From Caballeronia fortuita (GTDB taxonomy: Bacteria; Pseudomonadota; Gammaproteobacteria; Burkholderiales; Burkholderiaceae): 64,000 nt of DNA. Under the pieces are notes generated by a model that did not search any database, was not told where the DNA came from, and saw nothing but the letters and a program-made list of their open reading frames with translations. Where the stretch lies: the NCBI RefSeq assembly GCF_001544835.2, contig NZ_FCNX02000002.1, positions 552,548 through 616,547 on the forward strand. Reading direction: 5' to 3'. The translations under genes and the position numbers were made by a program. This document shows, in pieces, positions 1 to 9,294 of the stretch (positions are counted from its first letter, which is position 1; every line of letters begins with the position of its first letter).

Positions 1-1164
1 CGCGAACAGCATGAACTGCACGGCCAGCAGATACGCGAGCATGCCGACGAACGCCGTCACGACGCCCTTGCGATCGCGCATCAAAAGATAGCGATTGGCG
101 AGCGAGCCGCTCCAGCCAGTCAGCGCCCATCCCTGCAAGCCGATACCGAGCGTCCAGCGCGCGCGCTGCCGGTACGCGGTGCGGAACGTGTCGGGGAAAA
201 ATTCGCGCACGCACAGCGGCATCGTCATCCTGATTTCGCGCTCGCGGCCGAAGCCGAACCAGCCCTTGCGGCGCGTCGTGAATTCGACGGGAAAGAGCGG
301 AAAGATCGATTGCATGCCGAGCCGCGTGATGCGCGTGCCGATGTCGTAATCCTCGGTGAGGCTTTCGGTATTGAACGGCTGATGCTCCGTCTCTTCGACG
401 AGCGCGAGAATCGCGCGGCGCGAAAAGCACGTGCCCACGCCCGCCGACGGCACCGCGCCCGCAAGACTCTCGCGCACGACGAGATCCTTCGCGTGCCACT
501 CCGCGAACTCGTCCATGTACGTGCCCGCGACGAGCTCGAACCAGTGCCGCTCCAGCGACGCCACCGGCAACTGGATCATGTCCTTGCGCGGCAGCAGATA
601 GTTGAAGAATTTCAGTTCGACGGGATGCAGCACGTCTTCGCTGTCGTGCATCACGATGCCCGCGAATTCCGTTCCGGCTTCGAACTCGTAATGCAGGATC
701 GCCTGCACGAGCCAGTTGAGGCAGTCGGCCTTGCACGTCGGGCCGTCGTGCGGCACTTCCACGCGATGCAGATGCTTATAGCGATGCCGCATGCGCTCCA
801 CTTCGCGGATCGTCGCGGCATCGTTCTGATAGGTGCCGACGAACACGGTGTACGCGCGGTAATCGAGCACGCGCACGAGATCCTCGATCATCGCGGCGAT
901 CACGTCGTCCTCGTGCCACGCGGGCACCATGATCGCGATCGGCTGCTCGTCGCGCGCGTACAACTGCTCGACGGTAAGCGGCGCGTAGCGGCGTTCGACC
1001 GTCACGCGCCGCCAGAGCCTGCGCGTCCAGTACCAGATGTCGATGAAAAGATCGTCCAGGCTCGAAAGCAGGATGATCGCCGCGACCGTCGCGGCCACGT
1101 ACTCGAGTCCCTGGTAGTAGTCGGCGAGCAGAATCTCGCCGTACCACCTGAGCGTCTCCAGCAT
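1..1164 (-). CDS. NfrB-type membrane glycosyltransferase (partial, C-terminus outside window)
   Basis: Reading leftwards from an ATG at 1164 the frame stays open to the window edge, so at least 388 residues are present and the end is missing. A membrane segment near residues 20-37 is followed by a family 2 glycosyltransferase domain: an acidic HDSED motif near residue 172, TEDYD near 271 and QRARW near 335, the D,D,TED,(Q/R)xxRW signature of processive synthases. A second hydrophobic stretch starts just before the edge. The closest family I recognise is the phage N4 adsorption protein NfrB, an inner-membrane polysaccharide synthase; in Enterobacteria it also carries a C-terminal c-di-GMP-binding domain, which would lie outside this window. 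The start shares one base with the stop of the BcsB-like gene (TGATG), indicating translational coupling. Family call is good; the sugar made is unknown. Confidence 0.85.
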   Translation of the reverse strand, partial: MLETLRWYGEILLADYYQGLEYVAATVAAIILLSSLDDLFIDIWYWTRRLWRRVTVERRYAPLTVEQLYARDEQPIAIMVPAWHEDDVIAAMIEDLVRVLDYRAYTVFVGTYQNDAATIREVERMRHRYKHLHRVEVPHDGPTCKADCLNWLVQAILHYEFEAGTEFAGIVMHDSEDVLHPVELKFFNYLLPRKDMIQLPVASLERHWFELVAGTYMDEFAEWHAKDLVVRESLAGAVPSAGVGTCFSRRAILALVEETEHQPFNTESLTEDYDIGTRITRLGMQSIFPLFPVEFTTRRKGWFGFGREREIRMTMPLCVREFFPDTFRTAYRQRARWTLGIGLQGWALTGWSGSLANRYLLMRDRKGVVTAFVGMLAYLLAVQFMLFA

Positions 1165-3461
1165 CACGCGTCGTCCTCGGCATCGCCGCCGCCACGTCCG
1201 TTGCGATGCCTGCGGCGCGCGTGTCCCGCGAGCGCGATCAGGGCAAGGAGCAGCACGACGAGCACGGCCGGAATGCCCCAGCGCGCCCAGTGCCGCGTGA
1301 CCCAGTCGGTGCTCGACGCGGGTTCGTCGGTCATCGCTTCGGGATTGACCGTGTCGAATTGCTTGAGCACGCCGCTGCCGTCCACGACGGCGATGTTGCC
1401 GCGCGAAAGTTGCAACTTGTCGGTGAGGACGGGCGCCGCGCCTGCCGACCGGTACACGACGCCGCGCTGCCCGCCCGCGCTCGCCACACTCACGACCGCG
1501 ACGCGCGAGAGCCCCGACATGTCGAGCAGCGTATCGCCCGCGGGCGATGTCAGCGCAAGCCGCTCGGCCGAATACATCGCGGGATTCTTCTCGTTGGCGA
1601 GCTTGACGTCGGCGGCGAGGAACGGGCCGTCGGGCTGCGCGGGCGTGTCGCCGCTCTTCACCGCGAATTTCGCCGATACCGGCGCGATGCCCGCCGCGCC
1701 CGTCAGCACGGCTAAGCGCGGCACGGCGGCAAGCGCGTCGTCGAGCCAGGCGCGCGGCACATACACCGTCGCCGATGACGCATAGCGCGCCGCCATTCCT
1801 GCGAAGGTGTCGTCGGGTGCAGCCTTCGCGAGCCGCAGATGGCTCGACGGCAACACCGCGACCGGATACGTCTGACGCGCCTGGCAACCCGAGTCGGGCT
1901 GACGGCGGAAGGTCACGCGCAGATCGTTGGTGCGCGCGAGCGCATAGCGCGGAATCGGCGCGACGAGACGCTGGCGCGCGCCGTCGACGTTGATGAGCTT
2001 CGCGCCGATCATCACGTCGTTGAAATAGACGGTCGCGGTCGCGCCGCCGTTGGAAAGCGTCGGCGATGCCGCGAGATCGAGCACGACCTGCTCCGGCAGC
2101 CGGCCATTGCCCGACGCCGCCGCGAGGTCGAAGCGCGCGTCCCACGACGCGGCCGTCTGCACGTCGACGCTGCGCGGATCGCCCCCGAGATCGGACAGCG
2201 CGATGGTGTCGCCGCGCGTTTGCTGCGCCACGTCGATGCGATGCACGACCACGCGATCCGACACGTCGATGGGCCGCCAGCCGTGCGCGAGCGCGCCGAT
2301 GCCGAGCGTGTCGCCGACGACGATCATCGCGCGGCCGCCCACGTGCGCGACGCGCACTTCGCCCGCCGCGAGCGGCGCGGTCAGTTGCGCGGCGGTGTGC
2401 GCGCGCCACGCGTCGAAGGCCGCGAGCGCATCCGCCGATGTGTTCGCGACCTGCGCGCGCAGCGCATCGAGCGCGCCGCCGATCGACTTGCGCAGCGCAT
2501 CGTCGGCGACGACCACGTCCGGGCCGAACGCCGCGCGCGCGCCGAGCGCGACGAGCGCGCCGCGTTGCGCATCGTCGCCGATGACGTGCTTGCCGCCCGC
2601 GGACAGCGCCGCGAACGCGGGTATGCCGCGCAGCGCCGCGGGCACGTCGACGGCCGTGAGATCGACCGTATCGCCCACGGCGGGAAACGCCTGCATCACG
2701 GGACGCTTGCCGTCGCGCTGCAAGAGCGCATCGGTGCGCCAGGCCGTGTCGAATGCGCTCGTCGACAATGCGCGGCCCGACACCGCGAGCACCGGCGCGA
2801 ACGGCAGCGCGCTCCACGCGGTGCGCAAGTCGCGCACGTCGGCGGGATCGAAGCGGAACGTGAGACGCGTCGTCGGATCGACGCGCAGCACATTGCCGAT
2901 TGCCGTCTGATCCGCGCACTCGTTCTGATTGATCACCGACGCGAAACCGAGCCCCATGCGCACGAAGCCCGCGCCGCGCGCCGCGCCGTCGACGCCGAGA
3001 TTCACCGACACGCCGCCCGCATCCTGCGTGAACGCGCGTGCGAGCACCGGCGAGCCGTCGAGCGAAAGGAGCATCGTCACGCGGCCGCCGTCGCCGCGCA
3101 CGTAGCCGCCATCGAATTGCAGCGTGGCATCGGAGATAGGAATGCCGGCGGGCACCGGCAGGAAGAATTCGCGGCGGGTGTCGGGCGCGTTGAGCGTCAC
3201 GCTTTCGAGCAGGCCAAGCTGCCGCAGCGTCACGGTGCGCGTTTCCCGCATGTCGAGGCCGAGCCGCCCGATCGCGCCCGCGATATCGCCGTCAGTCGTG
3301 GCTGCGCCGAACGCCGCGTGCTGGAAGCCCGCGAACAGCGCGGCGCACAGGCTCATGGATGCCAGAACGGCGCGCAGTCCGCGCCGCTTGAAGATGTCGT
3401 TGACCAAGTTGAGTGACTCGAAGTGGGCGCAACGTGGCGGATTGGGCGCATGCCTGTGCAT
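1164..3461 (-). CDS. BcsB-like periplasmic polysaccharide synthase subunit
   Basis: The 765-residue protein has an N-terminal signal or anchor (about residues 25-52), a long beta-rich periplasmic region with BcsB-type repeats, and a single C-terminal membrane helix (about 728-748) followed by an Arg-rich tail. This is the architecture and length of BcsB, the periplasmic partner that guides nascent cellulose in the BcsA-BcsB synthase. Here it is coupled to an NfrB-type enzyme rather than to a BcsA-type synthase, so I infer a BcsB-like partner for a different exopolysaccharide. The start at 3461 gives a long N-terminal extension before the hydrophobic stretch; a start closer to residue 36 is possible. 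No bcsA, bcsZ or bcsC is visible, but the operon continues beyond the window. Confidence 0.8.
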   Translation of the reverse strand: MHRHAPNPPRCAHFESLNLVNDIFKRRGLRAVLASMSLCAALFAGFQHAAFGAATTDGDIAGAIGRLGLDMRETRTVTLRQLGLLESVTLNAPDTRREFFLPVPAGIPISDATLQFDGGYVRGDGGRVTMLLSLDGSPVLARAFTQDAGGVSVNLGVDGAARGAGFVRMGLGFASVINQNECADQTAIGNVLRVDPTTRLTFRFDPADVRDLRTAWSALPFAPVLAVSGRALSTSAFDTAWRTDALLQRDGKRPVMQAFPAVGDTVDLTAVDVPAALRGIPAFAALSAGGKHVIGDDAQRGALVALGARAAFGPDVVVADDALRKSIGGALDALRAQVANTSADALAAFDAWRAHTAAQLTAPLAAGEVRVAHVGGRAMIVVGDTLGIGALAHGWRPIDVSDRVVVHRIDVAQQTRGDTIALSDLGGDPRSVDVQTAASWDARFDLAAASGNGRLPEQVVLDLAASPTLSNGGATATVYFNDVMIGAKLINVDGARQRLVAPIPRYALARTNDLRVTFRRQPDSGCQARQTYPVAVLPSSHLRLAKAAPDDTFAGMAARYASSATVYVPRAWLDDALAAVPRLAVLTGAAGIAPVSAKFAVKSGDTPAQPDGPFLAADVKLANEKNPAMYSAERLALTSPAGDTLLDMSGLSRVAVVSVASAGGQRGVVYRSAGAAPVLTDKLQLSRGNIAVVDGSGVLKQFDTVNPEAMTDEPASSTDWVTRHWARWGIPAVLVVLLLALIALAGHARRRHRNGRGGGDAEDDA

Positions 3462-3497
3462 GTCGCGCGCGCCGCCTCGATTGCGTATGCCTGATTC

Positions 3498-3719
3498 CTA
3501 CGCGATCGCTTCGCGCATGACACGATGCGCGCCTATGTTCCGGCGCGGACCGTGTACGAATGCGTCGAAGGGACGGGAGAACGCCGCGGCGGCGTTCAAG
3601 TCGCCGGGAAGGCGTTGCGCCGGTGCGGCGATGGCGTCGCCGCGGGCATCGGAAACGGCGTCGAAGAGTCGAGGACGCTTGCCGAGAAGGAAAAGGATCG
3701 TTGTTCGCTTCGTGTTCAT
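3498..3719 (-). CDS. possible small protein upstream of the BcsB-like gene
   Basis: An ATG at 3719 opens a 73-codon frame ending 36 bases before the BcsB-like start, on the same strand. The product begins with a short hydrophobic run (TILFLLG) and is otherwise unremarkable. Small accessory genes precede bcsB/bcsA in many polysaccharide operons, which is the only contextual support. I recognise no family and the frame may be chance. Confidence 0.25.
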   Translation of the reverse strand: MNTKRTTILFLLGKRPRLFDAVSDARGDAIAAPAQRLPGDLNAAAAFSRPFDAFVHGPRRNIGAHRVMREAIA

Positions 3720-3926
3720 TGGGTCCCGACGACTACACAATCTTGGATAATTCCGATTGTATTCAGACGCTTAGGACCGCCCGCCAACTAAAATGTAAAA
3801 AAGTCTAACGAGAGCGTGCGAGCGTGCATTGGCGAGTTTTTGTCTAGCTTGGAGCGGTGCTTTTTACCTGTTTAACTAGCGTTCCCAAGATACGATGCGG
3901 CCCGAAGCGAGGCCCAGGTTTTCCTC
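3720..3926. other. intergenic region, probable promoter of the exopolysaccharide genes
   Basis: This AT-richer stretch separates the small frame and BcsB-like gene from the end of the AtuA-like pair upstream on the same strand. It holds several A/T runs but no clear -35/-10 pair and no hairpin that I can defend. Together with 3462-3719 it makes a 465-base stretch without a confident gene. Confidence 0.4.
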
Positions 3927-4238
3927 TTAGGATTGCATGTCTATTTCGATGTCGAGCAGCGCCGAGCTCACCGACTTGCCATGCGCGTCGAGCGCGAGCG
4001 AGCGCGTGACGCCGCCGCCGAGCGCCTGACCGAGAACGAAGTTGAAAGCATGCAGCAGCGGCAGTTCGTGGCGCACGACATCGCCCTTAACGACATCGGC
4101 GAGATGCGCCTTCACGCGCTCAGCCGTGAGTTGATCGCGCAGTTGCGCGTAATGCTTCGCGTCGAAGCAGATCACCGAAACGTTCAGCGTGTTGCCTTTG
4201 TCGCCGGTGCGGCCGTGCGCCAGTTCACGCAGTTTCAT
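3927..4238 (-). CDS. AtuA-associated small protein (AtuA-like C-terminal domain family)
   Basis: The 103-residue protein begins with a motif typical of the small partner of AtuA/DUF1446 proteins (GRTGDKGNTLNVS) and carries an HELPLLHAFNFVL stretch in the middle. In other bacteria this domain is fused to, or encoded directly after, the large AtuA domain. Its start overlaps the end of the large gene by 14 bases, so the two are almost certainly co-translated subunits. Reaction unknown; the family is linked by context to acyclic terpenoid and organic-acid use. Confidence 0.8.
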   Translation of the reverse strand: MKLRELAHGRTGDKGNTLNVSVICFDAKHYAQLRDQLTAERVKAHLADVVKGDVVRHELPLLHAFNFVLGQALGGGVTRSLALDAHGKSVSSALLDIEIDMQS

Positions 4239-5586
4239 CGCTTGCCTCCACGAATTCGAATACCGGATTCACATGCTCGCGCGCGAGCAGCACCGATTGC
4301 ACGGCGATGACTTCGCGCGTCGTCTTCGTCACGCCGCCGCCGCCCGCCGGGCCGTTGGTATAGAGCGTCTCGATTTCATTGCCGATGCGCGCCGCTTCCT
4401 TCGCGCTCGATGCGCGCCCCGCGACGCGCACGCGCACCTCATACGGCTCGCCGCCGTTCGACGATGCGAGCGCGTCGCCGTACAGCGCATTCACGCCGAT
4501 CAGATCGAAGCGCAGTTCGCTCGTATCGACGCCCGTGATCGCGAGACGTTCGCGCGCGATATCGAGCGCGAGCCGCGCGCGTGCGACCGCGCCCGGACCG
4601 CCGTAGGAAATCTGCCCTTCGCCGATATAGCCATCGACATACGCCACCGACGTTTTCAGCGTGCCGGTGCGCGCCTGGCCGCGTCCGCCCGTCACGCGCA
4701 CGCGGTCGGGCGCTTCCTGCGCGACGCGAACTTGCGTGAAGTCCGCGACGACATCGGGCTGAAAGTAGCGCGCCGGATCGTGAATCTCGTAGAGCAGTTG
4801 TTCCTTGCACGTCGCTTCCGTGACGCTGCCGCCCGCGTGCGCCACCTTAGTCACGACGACGGAACCATCCGCGCGCACTTCACCGATCGGAAAGCCGAGA
4901 CGCGCGAGACCGTTCACGTCCTTGTAGCCCGGATCGGCGAAATAGCCGCCCGTCACCTGCCCCGCACATTCGAGCAGATGGCCGACGACGGTCGCCTGCC
5001 CGAGCGTCGCCCAGTCGTCCATCTTCCAGCCGAATTCGTGGATGAGCGGCGCCGTGAACAGCGACGGGTCCGCGACGCGCCCGGTCAGCACGATATCCGC
5101 GCCCGCCGCGAGCGCCGCGACGATCGGCGCCGCGCCGAGATACGCATTCGCCGATACGATGCGCTCCGCGTAGTCGCTCACATCGTCGCCGGATTCCTCG
5201 AAGCGATGAGGCGAGCGCAGGACGATATCGAGCACGTCGTCGCCGGTGACGGCTGCGATCTTCATTCCGTGCAAGCCGAGTTCGCGCGCGATCTGCGCGG
5301 TCTTCTTCGCCGCCGCGTGAGGATTCGCCGCGCCCATGTTCGATACGATCCGCACGCCGTTCTTCGCCGCGACCGGCAGCACGGCGCGCATGCGCGCTTC
5401 GAGCAGCGGATCGTAGCCGAGCGAAGGATCGCCGCGCCGCGCTTGCTGGGCAATCGCGATCGTGCGTTCGGCGAGACATTCGAACACGAGATAGTCGAGC
5501 GCGCCGTGCTCGGCCAGTTCGACGGCCGGCTCGATGCGGTCGCCCGAATAGCCCGCGCCCGCGCCGATCCTGATGATGTCTTTCAT
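4225..5586 (-). CDS. acyclic terpene utilisation AtuA family protein (DUF1446)
   Basis: A 453-residue protein with the family hallmarks: an N-terminal GAGAGYSGDR motif, a VSNMGAANP stretch near residue 100, LTGRVADPSLF near 190 and a Gly-rich NGPAGGGG near 415. AtuA itself comes from the Pseudomonas citronellol/geraniol pathway, but most members sit beside small-molecule carriers and their chemistry is unproven. Here it lies 12 bases after a CitMHS carrier gene and before its small partner, so I infer that the operon takes up and processes a hydroxy or branched carboxylic acid. The terpene assignment should not be taken literally. Confidence 0.85.
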   Translation of the reverse strand: MKDIIRIGAGAGYSGDRIEPAVELAEHGALDYLVFECLAERTIAIAQQARRGDPSLGYDPLLEARMRAVLPVAAKNGVRIVSNMGAANPHAAAKKTAQIARELGLHGMKIAAVTGDDVLDIVLRSPHRFEESGDDVSDYAERIVSANAYLGAAPIVAALAAGADIVLTGRVADPSLFTAPLIHEFGWKMDDWATLGQATVVGHLLECAGQVTGGYFADPGYKDVNGLARLGFPIGEVRADGSVVVTKVAHAGGSVTEATCKEQLLYEIHDPARYFQPDVVADFTQVRVAQEAPDRVRVTGGRGQARTGTLKTSVAYVDGYIGEGQISYGGPGAVARARLALDIARERLAITGVDTSELRFDLIGVNALYGDALASSNGGEPYEVRVRVAGRASSAKEAARIGNEIETLYTNGPAGGGGVTKTTREVIAVQSVLLAREHVNPVFEFVEASDETA

Positions 5587-5598
5587 GGTGCTTGTCCT

Positions 5599-6903
5599 TT
5601 ACAGCGGAAACACGCCCAGCACGACGCACGCGATCGTCATGACGATCGACGCGCCGAAAAGCAGCGGGAACGTGAACTTCTGATGATCCGCGAGATCGAT
5701 GCCGCACAAGCCGACGACGAGAAACGTCGCGGGCGTGAGGGGGCTCACGGGAAAGCCGGTCGTCATCTGCCCGAGCAACGCCGCCTGGCCGACATGCACC
5801 GCCGGCACGCCGAGTTGCGACGCCACTTCGGCGACCACCGGCAACACGCCGAAATAAAACGAATCGGGATCGAAGAGCATCGAGAGCGGCATCGACAAGA
5901 GACCGAGCACGACCGGAATGTGCCCCGCGAAAGCGGGCGGCACGAAGCCGACGGCCGCCTGCGCCATCGCTTTCAGCATGCCGCTGCCCTGCATGACCCC
6001 GGTGAAGACGCCCGCCGCGAGCAGGATTCCGGCCATCATCAGCGCGGCGCGCGCGTGCGCGTCGATGCGCTTTCGCTGCATGTCGACGTTCGGGTAGTTC
6101 ACCAACAACGCGATGCACAGCCCGACCATGAACATGATCGCGGGCGGAATCTTCTCGCCCATCACGACCATCGTGCCGAGCACGACGAGGGTCAGCACGA
6201 TGTTGAACCAGAAGTTCTTCGGGCGGCGCAGCGCCTGTTCTTCCGGCGTGAGTTCGCGCTTCGGAACCGGAATCGCGCCCTTCGCGCTCGAATAGCCGAG
6301 ACGCTTTTCCTCGCGCCGCCCGAGCCACCACGCCACGCCGAAGACGAACACGAGTCCGATCGCCTGCACTGGAATCAGCGGATTGAAGAGCGATGAAATC
6401 GGCAGATGCAGTGAGGCGGAGGCGCGGATCATCGGTCCGGTCCACGGCAGGAAGTTGATGCCCGCCGCCATCGACACGGCCGCCGCCAGCACGCGGCGGT
6501 CCATGTTGAGGCGCTCGTAGAGCGGCAGCATCGCGGGAATCGTGACGAGGAAGCACACCGCGCCCGAGCCGTCGAGATGGATCAGGAGCGCGAGCAGCGT
6601 CGTGCCCATCACGATGCGCGTCGGTTTCGTGCCGACCGCGCGCAGAATGCGGTCGATGATCGGATCGAGCGTGCCCGCGTCCGTGATCGTGCCGAAGTAG
6701 AGAATCGCGAACACGAACATGCCGACGACCGGCGCGAGACTCTTCAATCCGTCGATGACGAACTTGCTCGTCGAAAGCCCGAAGCCGCCGATCAGCGACG
6801 CCGCGATCGGCACGATGATGAGCGCGACGAGCGGCGACATGCGTTTGGAAAGAATCGCCCCGAGCAGGACGACGATGGTGGCCAGGCCGAGCAGCGGCAA
6901 CAT
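5599..6903 (-). CDS. CitMHS-family citrate/carboxylate:proton symporter
   Basis: This 434-residue inner-membrane protein has about twelve hydrophobic segments and conserved loops GTKPTRIVMGTTLLA and GINFLPWTGPMIRA, as in the CitMHS family (Bacillus CitM and relatives) that carries metal-citrate or related carboxylates. It is the first gene of a three-gene operon with the AtuA-like pair and starts 99 bases from a divergent LysR regulator. The family is secure, the substrate is not. Confidence 0.85.
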   Translation of the reverse strand: MLPLLGLATIVVLLGAILSKRMSPLVALIIVPIAASLIGGFGLSTSKFVIDGLKSLAPVVGMFVFAILYFGTITDAGTLDPIIDRILRAVGTKPTRIVMGTTLLALLIHLDGSGAVCFLVTIPAMLPLYERLNMDRRVLAAAVSMAAGINFLPWTGPMIRASASLHLPISSLFNPLIPVQAIGLVFVFGVAWWLGRREEKRLGYSSAKGAIPVPKRELTPEEQALRRPKNFWFNIVLTLVVLGTMVVMGEKIPPAIMFMVGLCIALLVNYPNVDMQRKRIDAHARAALMMAGILLAAGVFTGVMQGSGMLKAMAQAAVGFVPPAFAGHIPVVLGLLSMPLSMLFDPDSFYFGVLPVVAEVASQLGVPAVHVGQAALLGQMTTGFPVSPLTPATFLVVGLCGIDLADHQKFTFPLLFGASIVMTIACVVLGVFPL

Positions 6904-7002
6904 GACGTGTCTCCGAATCTTGTTTTTTGATGTATCCGAGAGTAAGTTCGGAGCGGCGATAAAACAATTGAAATGATTTGATCGCAGCCATCACGAACCA
7001 TA

Positions 7003-7899
7003 ATGGATCTGAATCTTCGCGATATTCGCGCGCTCGTCGCCGTGGCCGAGGCGGGCAGCTTCACGCGGGCGGCCGAACGGCTGCATCTGTCGCAGCCCGC
7101 CTTGACCGTGCAGATACGCAGGCTGGAAGAGGCCGTCGGCGCGCGGCTCCTCGACCGCAATAGCCGCAACGTCGCGTTGACGCCGACGGGCCGCGAACTC
7201 CTGCCGCTCTTGCGCAAGTCGTTGCGCGACATGGAGAACGTGCTGCGCGATGCGCGCGCGATGGGCGTGGGCGAAAGCGGCACGATCCGCATCGCGTGCT
7301 TGCCGACGTTCGCGGCGAGCGTGTTGCCTGAGCTGATCATCGGCATGAAGCGCGACGTGCCGCGCGTAGGCTTCCAGATTCGCGATGTCGTCGCGAGCAC
7401 CGTGAATGCGCTCGTGCGCAACGAGGACGTGGATATCGGGCTGACCGGCGGCGAAGTGACCGATCCGCTGATCGACGTGCTGCACGCGGGCGTCGACCGG
7501 CTCGTCGCGGTATGTCCCAAATCACATGCGCTCGCGAAGAAACGCCGCATCGTGCCCGACGATCTCGCGCGCGTCCCGCTCGTGCTGACCGCGCCGGGAA
7601 CGAGCGTGCGCGCGGTCGTCGATGCCGCGCTCAGCGAGACGCGCGAAGCGCTCGATATCGCATGCGAGCCGACTTACATGATGACCGCGGTCGCGATGGT
7701 GCGCGCGGGACTCGGCGTGACGATCCTGCCGGAGACCGCGCGCGAGGTGCGCGCGGAACCGGGGCTCGTCGTGAAGCCGATCGGCCATCCGGCGTTCGCG
7801 CGGCCGATCGCCATCGTCAAAAAGAAAGGCCGGACATTGCCGGCCGTGACGGAGCGCTTCGTCGAAAGCATGCGCGAGGCGATGAGAACGCCTCGCTGA
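7003..7899 (+). CDS. LysR-family transcriptional regulator
   Basis: 298 residues with the standard LysR winged helix-turn-helix at the N-terminus (AVAEAGSFTRAAERLHLSQPA) and a C-terminal effector-binding domain. It is transcribed away from the CitMHS-AtuA operon and separated from it by 99 bases, the classic arrangement for a LysR protein controlling the divergent operon and itself. The gap contains AT-rich sequence just before the ATG (around 6960-6985) suitable for a LysR site, but no single T-N11-A box stands out. The likely inducer is the acid carried by the adjacent symporter. Confidence 0.9.
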   Translation: MDLNLRDIRALVAVAEAGSFTRAAERLHLSQPALTVQIRRLEEAVGARLLDRNSRNVALTPTGRELLPLLRKSLRDMENVLRDARAMGVGESGTIRIACLPTFAASVLPELIIGMKRDVPRVGFQIRDVVASTVNALVRNEDVDIGLTGGEVTDPLIDVLHAGVDRLVAVCPKSHALAKKRRIVPDDLARVPLVLTAPGTSVRAVVDAALSETREALDIACEPTYMMTAVAMVRAGLGVTILPETAREVRAEPGLVVKPIGHPAFARPIAIVKKKGRTLPAVTERFVESMREAMRTPR

Positions 7900-7908
7900 T
7901 ACACAGGC

Positions 7909-8967
7909 TTATCTTTCCATCGTCGCCATGTCGATCACGAAGCGGTACTTCACGTCGCTCTTCAACATGCGCTCGTAAGCCTGATTGACTTCGTCCATGC
8001 GGATCATCTCGATGTCCGACGTGATGCCATGCTTGCCGCAGAAGTCGAGCATCTCCTGCGTCTCGGCAATGCCGCCGATGAGCGAGCCCGCGAGCGAGCG
8101 GCGCTTGAAGATCATGTTCATCACCGAAGGCGACGGATGCGGATGCTCCGGCACGCCGACGAGCGTCATCGTGCCGTCACGCTTGAGCAGCGCCATGAAC
8201 TGATCGAGATCGTGCGACGCGGCCACGGTGTTCAGGATGAAGTCGAAGCTGTTCGCGTGGGCGGCCATCTGATCGAGATCTTTCGAGATCACGACTTCAT
8301 GCGCGCCGAGCCGCTTCGCGTCCTCGATCTTGCCGGGCGATGTCGTGAAGAGGACGACGTGCGCGCCCATCGCGGCGGCGATCTTCACACCCATGTGACC
8401 GAGGCCGCCCAGCCCGACGATGCCGACCTTGTGCCCCTGCTGCACGTTCCAGTGACGCAGCGGCGAATACGTGGTGATGCCCGCGCACAGCAACGGTGCG
8501 ACCGCCGCGAGTTCGAGATTCTCGGGAACGCTCAGCACGTACGCCTCGTCGACGACGATGCTCGTCGAATAGCCGCCGAAGGTCACGCCGCCCGATTTCT
8601 TGTCCGGAGAGTTGTAGGTTTGCGTAAAGCTTTCCGGGCTTTCGCAATACTGTTCGAGTCCTTCCTTGCAGGCATTGCAAACGCGGCATGAATCGACCAT
8701 GCAGCCGACGCCCGCGAGCTGGCCGACCTCGAACTTCGACACGTCCGAACCGACTGCCGCGACGCGCCCGACGATCTCATGACCCGGCACGACCGGATAG
8801 TTCGTGCCGCCCCACTCGTTTCTCGCCATGTGGAGATCGGAGTGGCACACGCCGCAGAACAGGATGTCGATACGCACGTCGTTCGGACCGACGTCGCGGC
8901 GCTGAATTTCGTGCGGGCCGAGCGGTTTATCGGCGGCGGATGCTGCGTAGGAATACGCTTCGAACAT
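7909..8967 (-). CDS. zinc-dependent NAD(P) alcohol dehydrogenase (YahK/cinnamyl type)
   Basis: 352 residues, medium-chain dehydrogenase family. Catalytic zinc ligands are seen in CGVCHSDLH and GHEIVGRV; the structural zinc loop is CRVCNACKEGLEQYC; the Rossmann motif is GLGGLGHMG. The family reduces aldehydes such as cinnamaldehydes with NADPH. A good ribosome site (AGAGGAAG) precedes the ATG. It converges with the LysR gene and appears monocistronic. Substrate specificity cannot be read from sequence. Confidence 0.9.
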   Translation of the reverse strand: MFEAYSYAASAADKPLGPHEIQRRDVGPNDVRIDILFCGVCHSDLHMARNEWGGTNYPVVPGHEIVGRVAAVGSDVSKFEVGQLAGVGCMVDSCRVCNACKEGLEQYCESPESFTQTYNSPDKKSGGVTFGGYSTSIVVDEAYVLSVPENLELAAVAPLLCAGITTYSPLRHWNVQQGHKVGIVGLGGLGHMGVKIAAAMGAHVVLFTTSPGKIEDAKRLGAHEVVISKDLDQMAAHANSFDFILNTVAASHDLDQFMALLKRDGTMTLVGVPEHPHPSPSVMNMIFKRRSLAGSLIGGIAETQEMLDFCGKHGITSDIEMIRMDEVNQAYERMLKSDVKYRFVIDMATMER

Positions 8968-9294
8968 GGTTTGCTTCCTCTGAGATTTGCATCGTGTGAA
9001 CAGGACCGGCGCTTGCTAACGACGAGCGAGCGCGGTTATGGGGTAAGACGTGCGAGATGGTTTTCTGTATGCGGTGTTGTGTGCGGCAGCGAACGTTCGA
9101 CATCATGCTGCGCCACGCGTTGCGAGCGATTTGCCGATTGCGCCTATGTTCGGGCGGCAATGCGCAACGTCAGTACTGTATGCCTATAAAAGAATATCTG
9201 CCGAAACGACAGCGCGCCGCGCATGCCGCTGGAGAATCTGACAATCGACGACGCGCGAATGACAGCGCGGCGACAATCACGCGAGAACGAGACC
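8968..9294. other. intergenic region without a recognisable gene
   Basis: 327 bases between the divergent dehydrogenase and a small hypothetical gene. Short frames here have poor codon use and no ribosome sites. An AT-rich patch at 9178-9200 could be a promoter for the rightward gene. No repeat or hairpin noted. Confidence 0.4.

Noticed and set aside
1839..3416. Long plus-strand open frame of 525 codons
   Set aside because: It is antisense to the BcsB-like gene, extremely Arg/His-rich and without a ribosome site; typical mirror frame in GC-rich DNA.
4189..6396. Plus-strand frame of 735 codons
   Set aside because: Antisense to the AtuA and CitMHS genes with Arg/Asp/His-rich nonsense composition.
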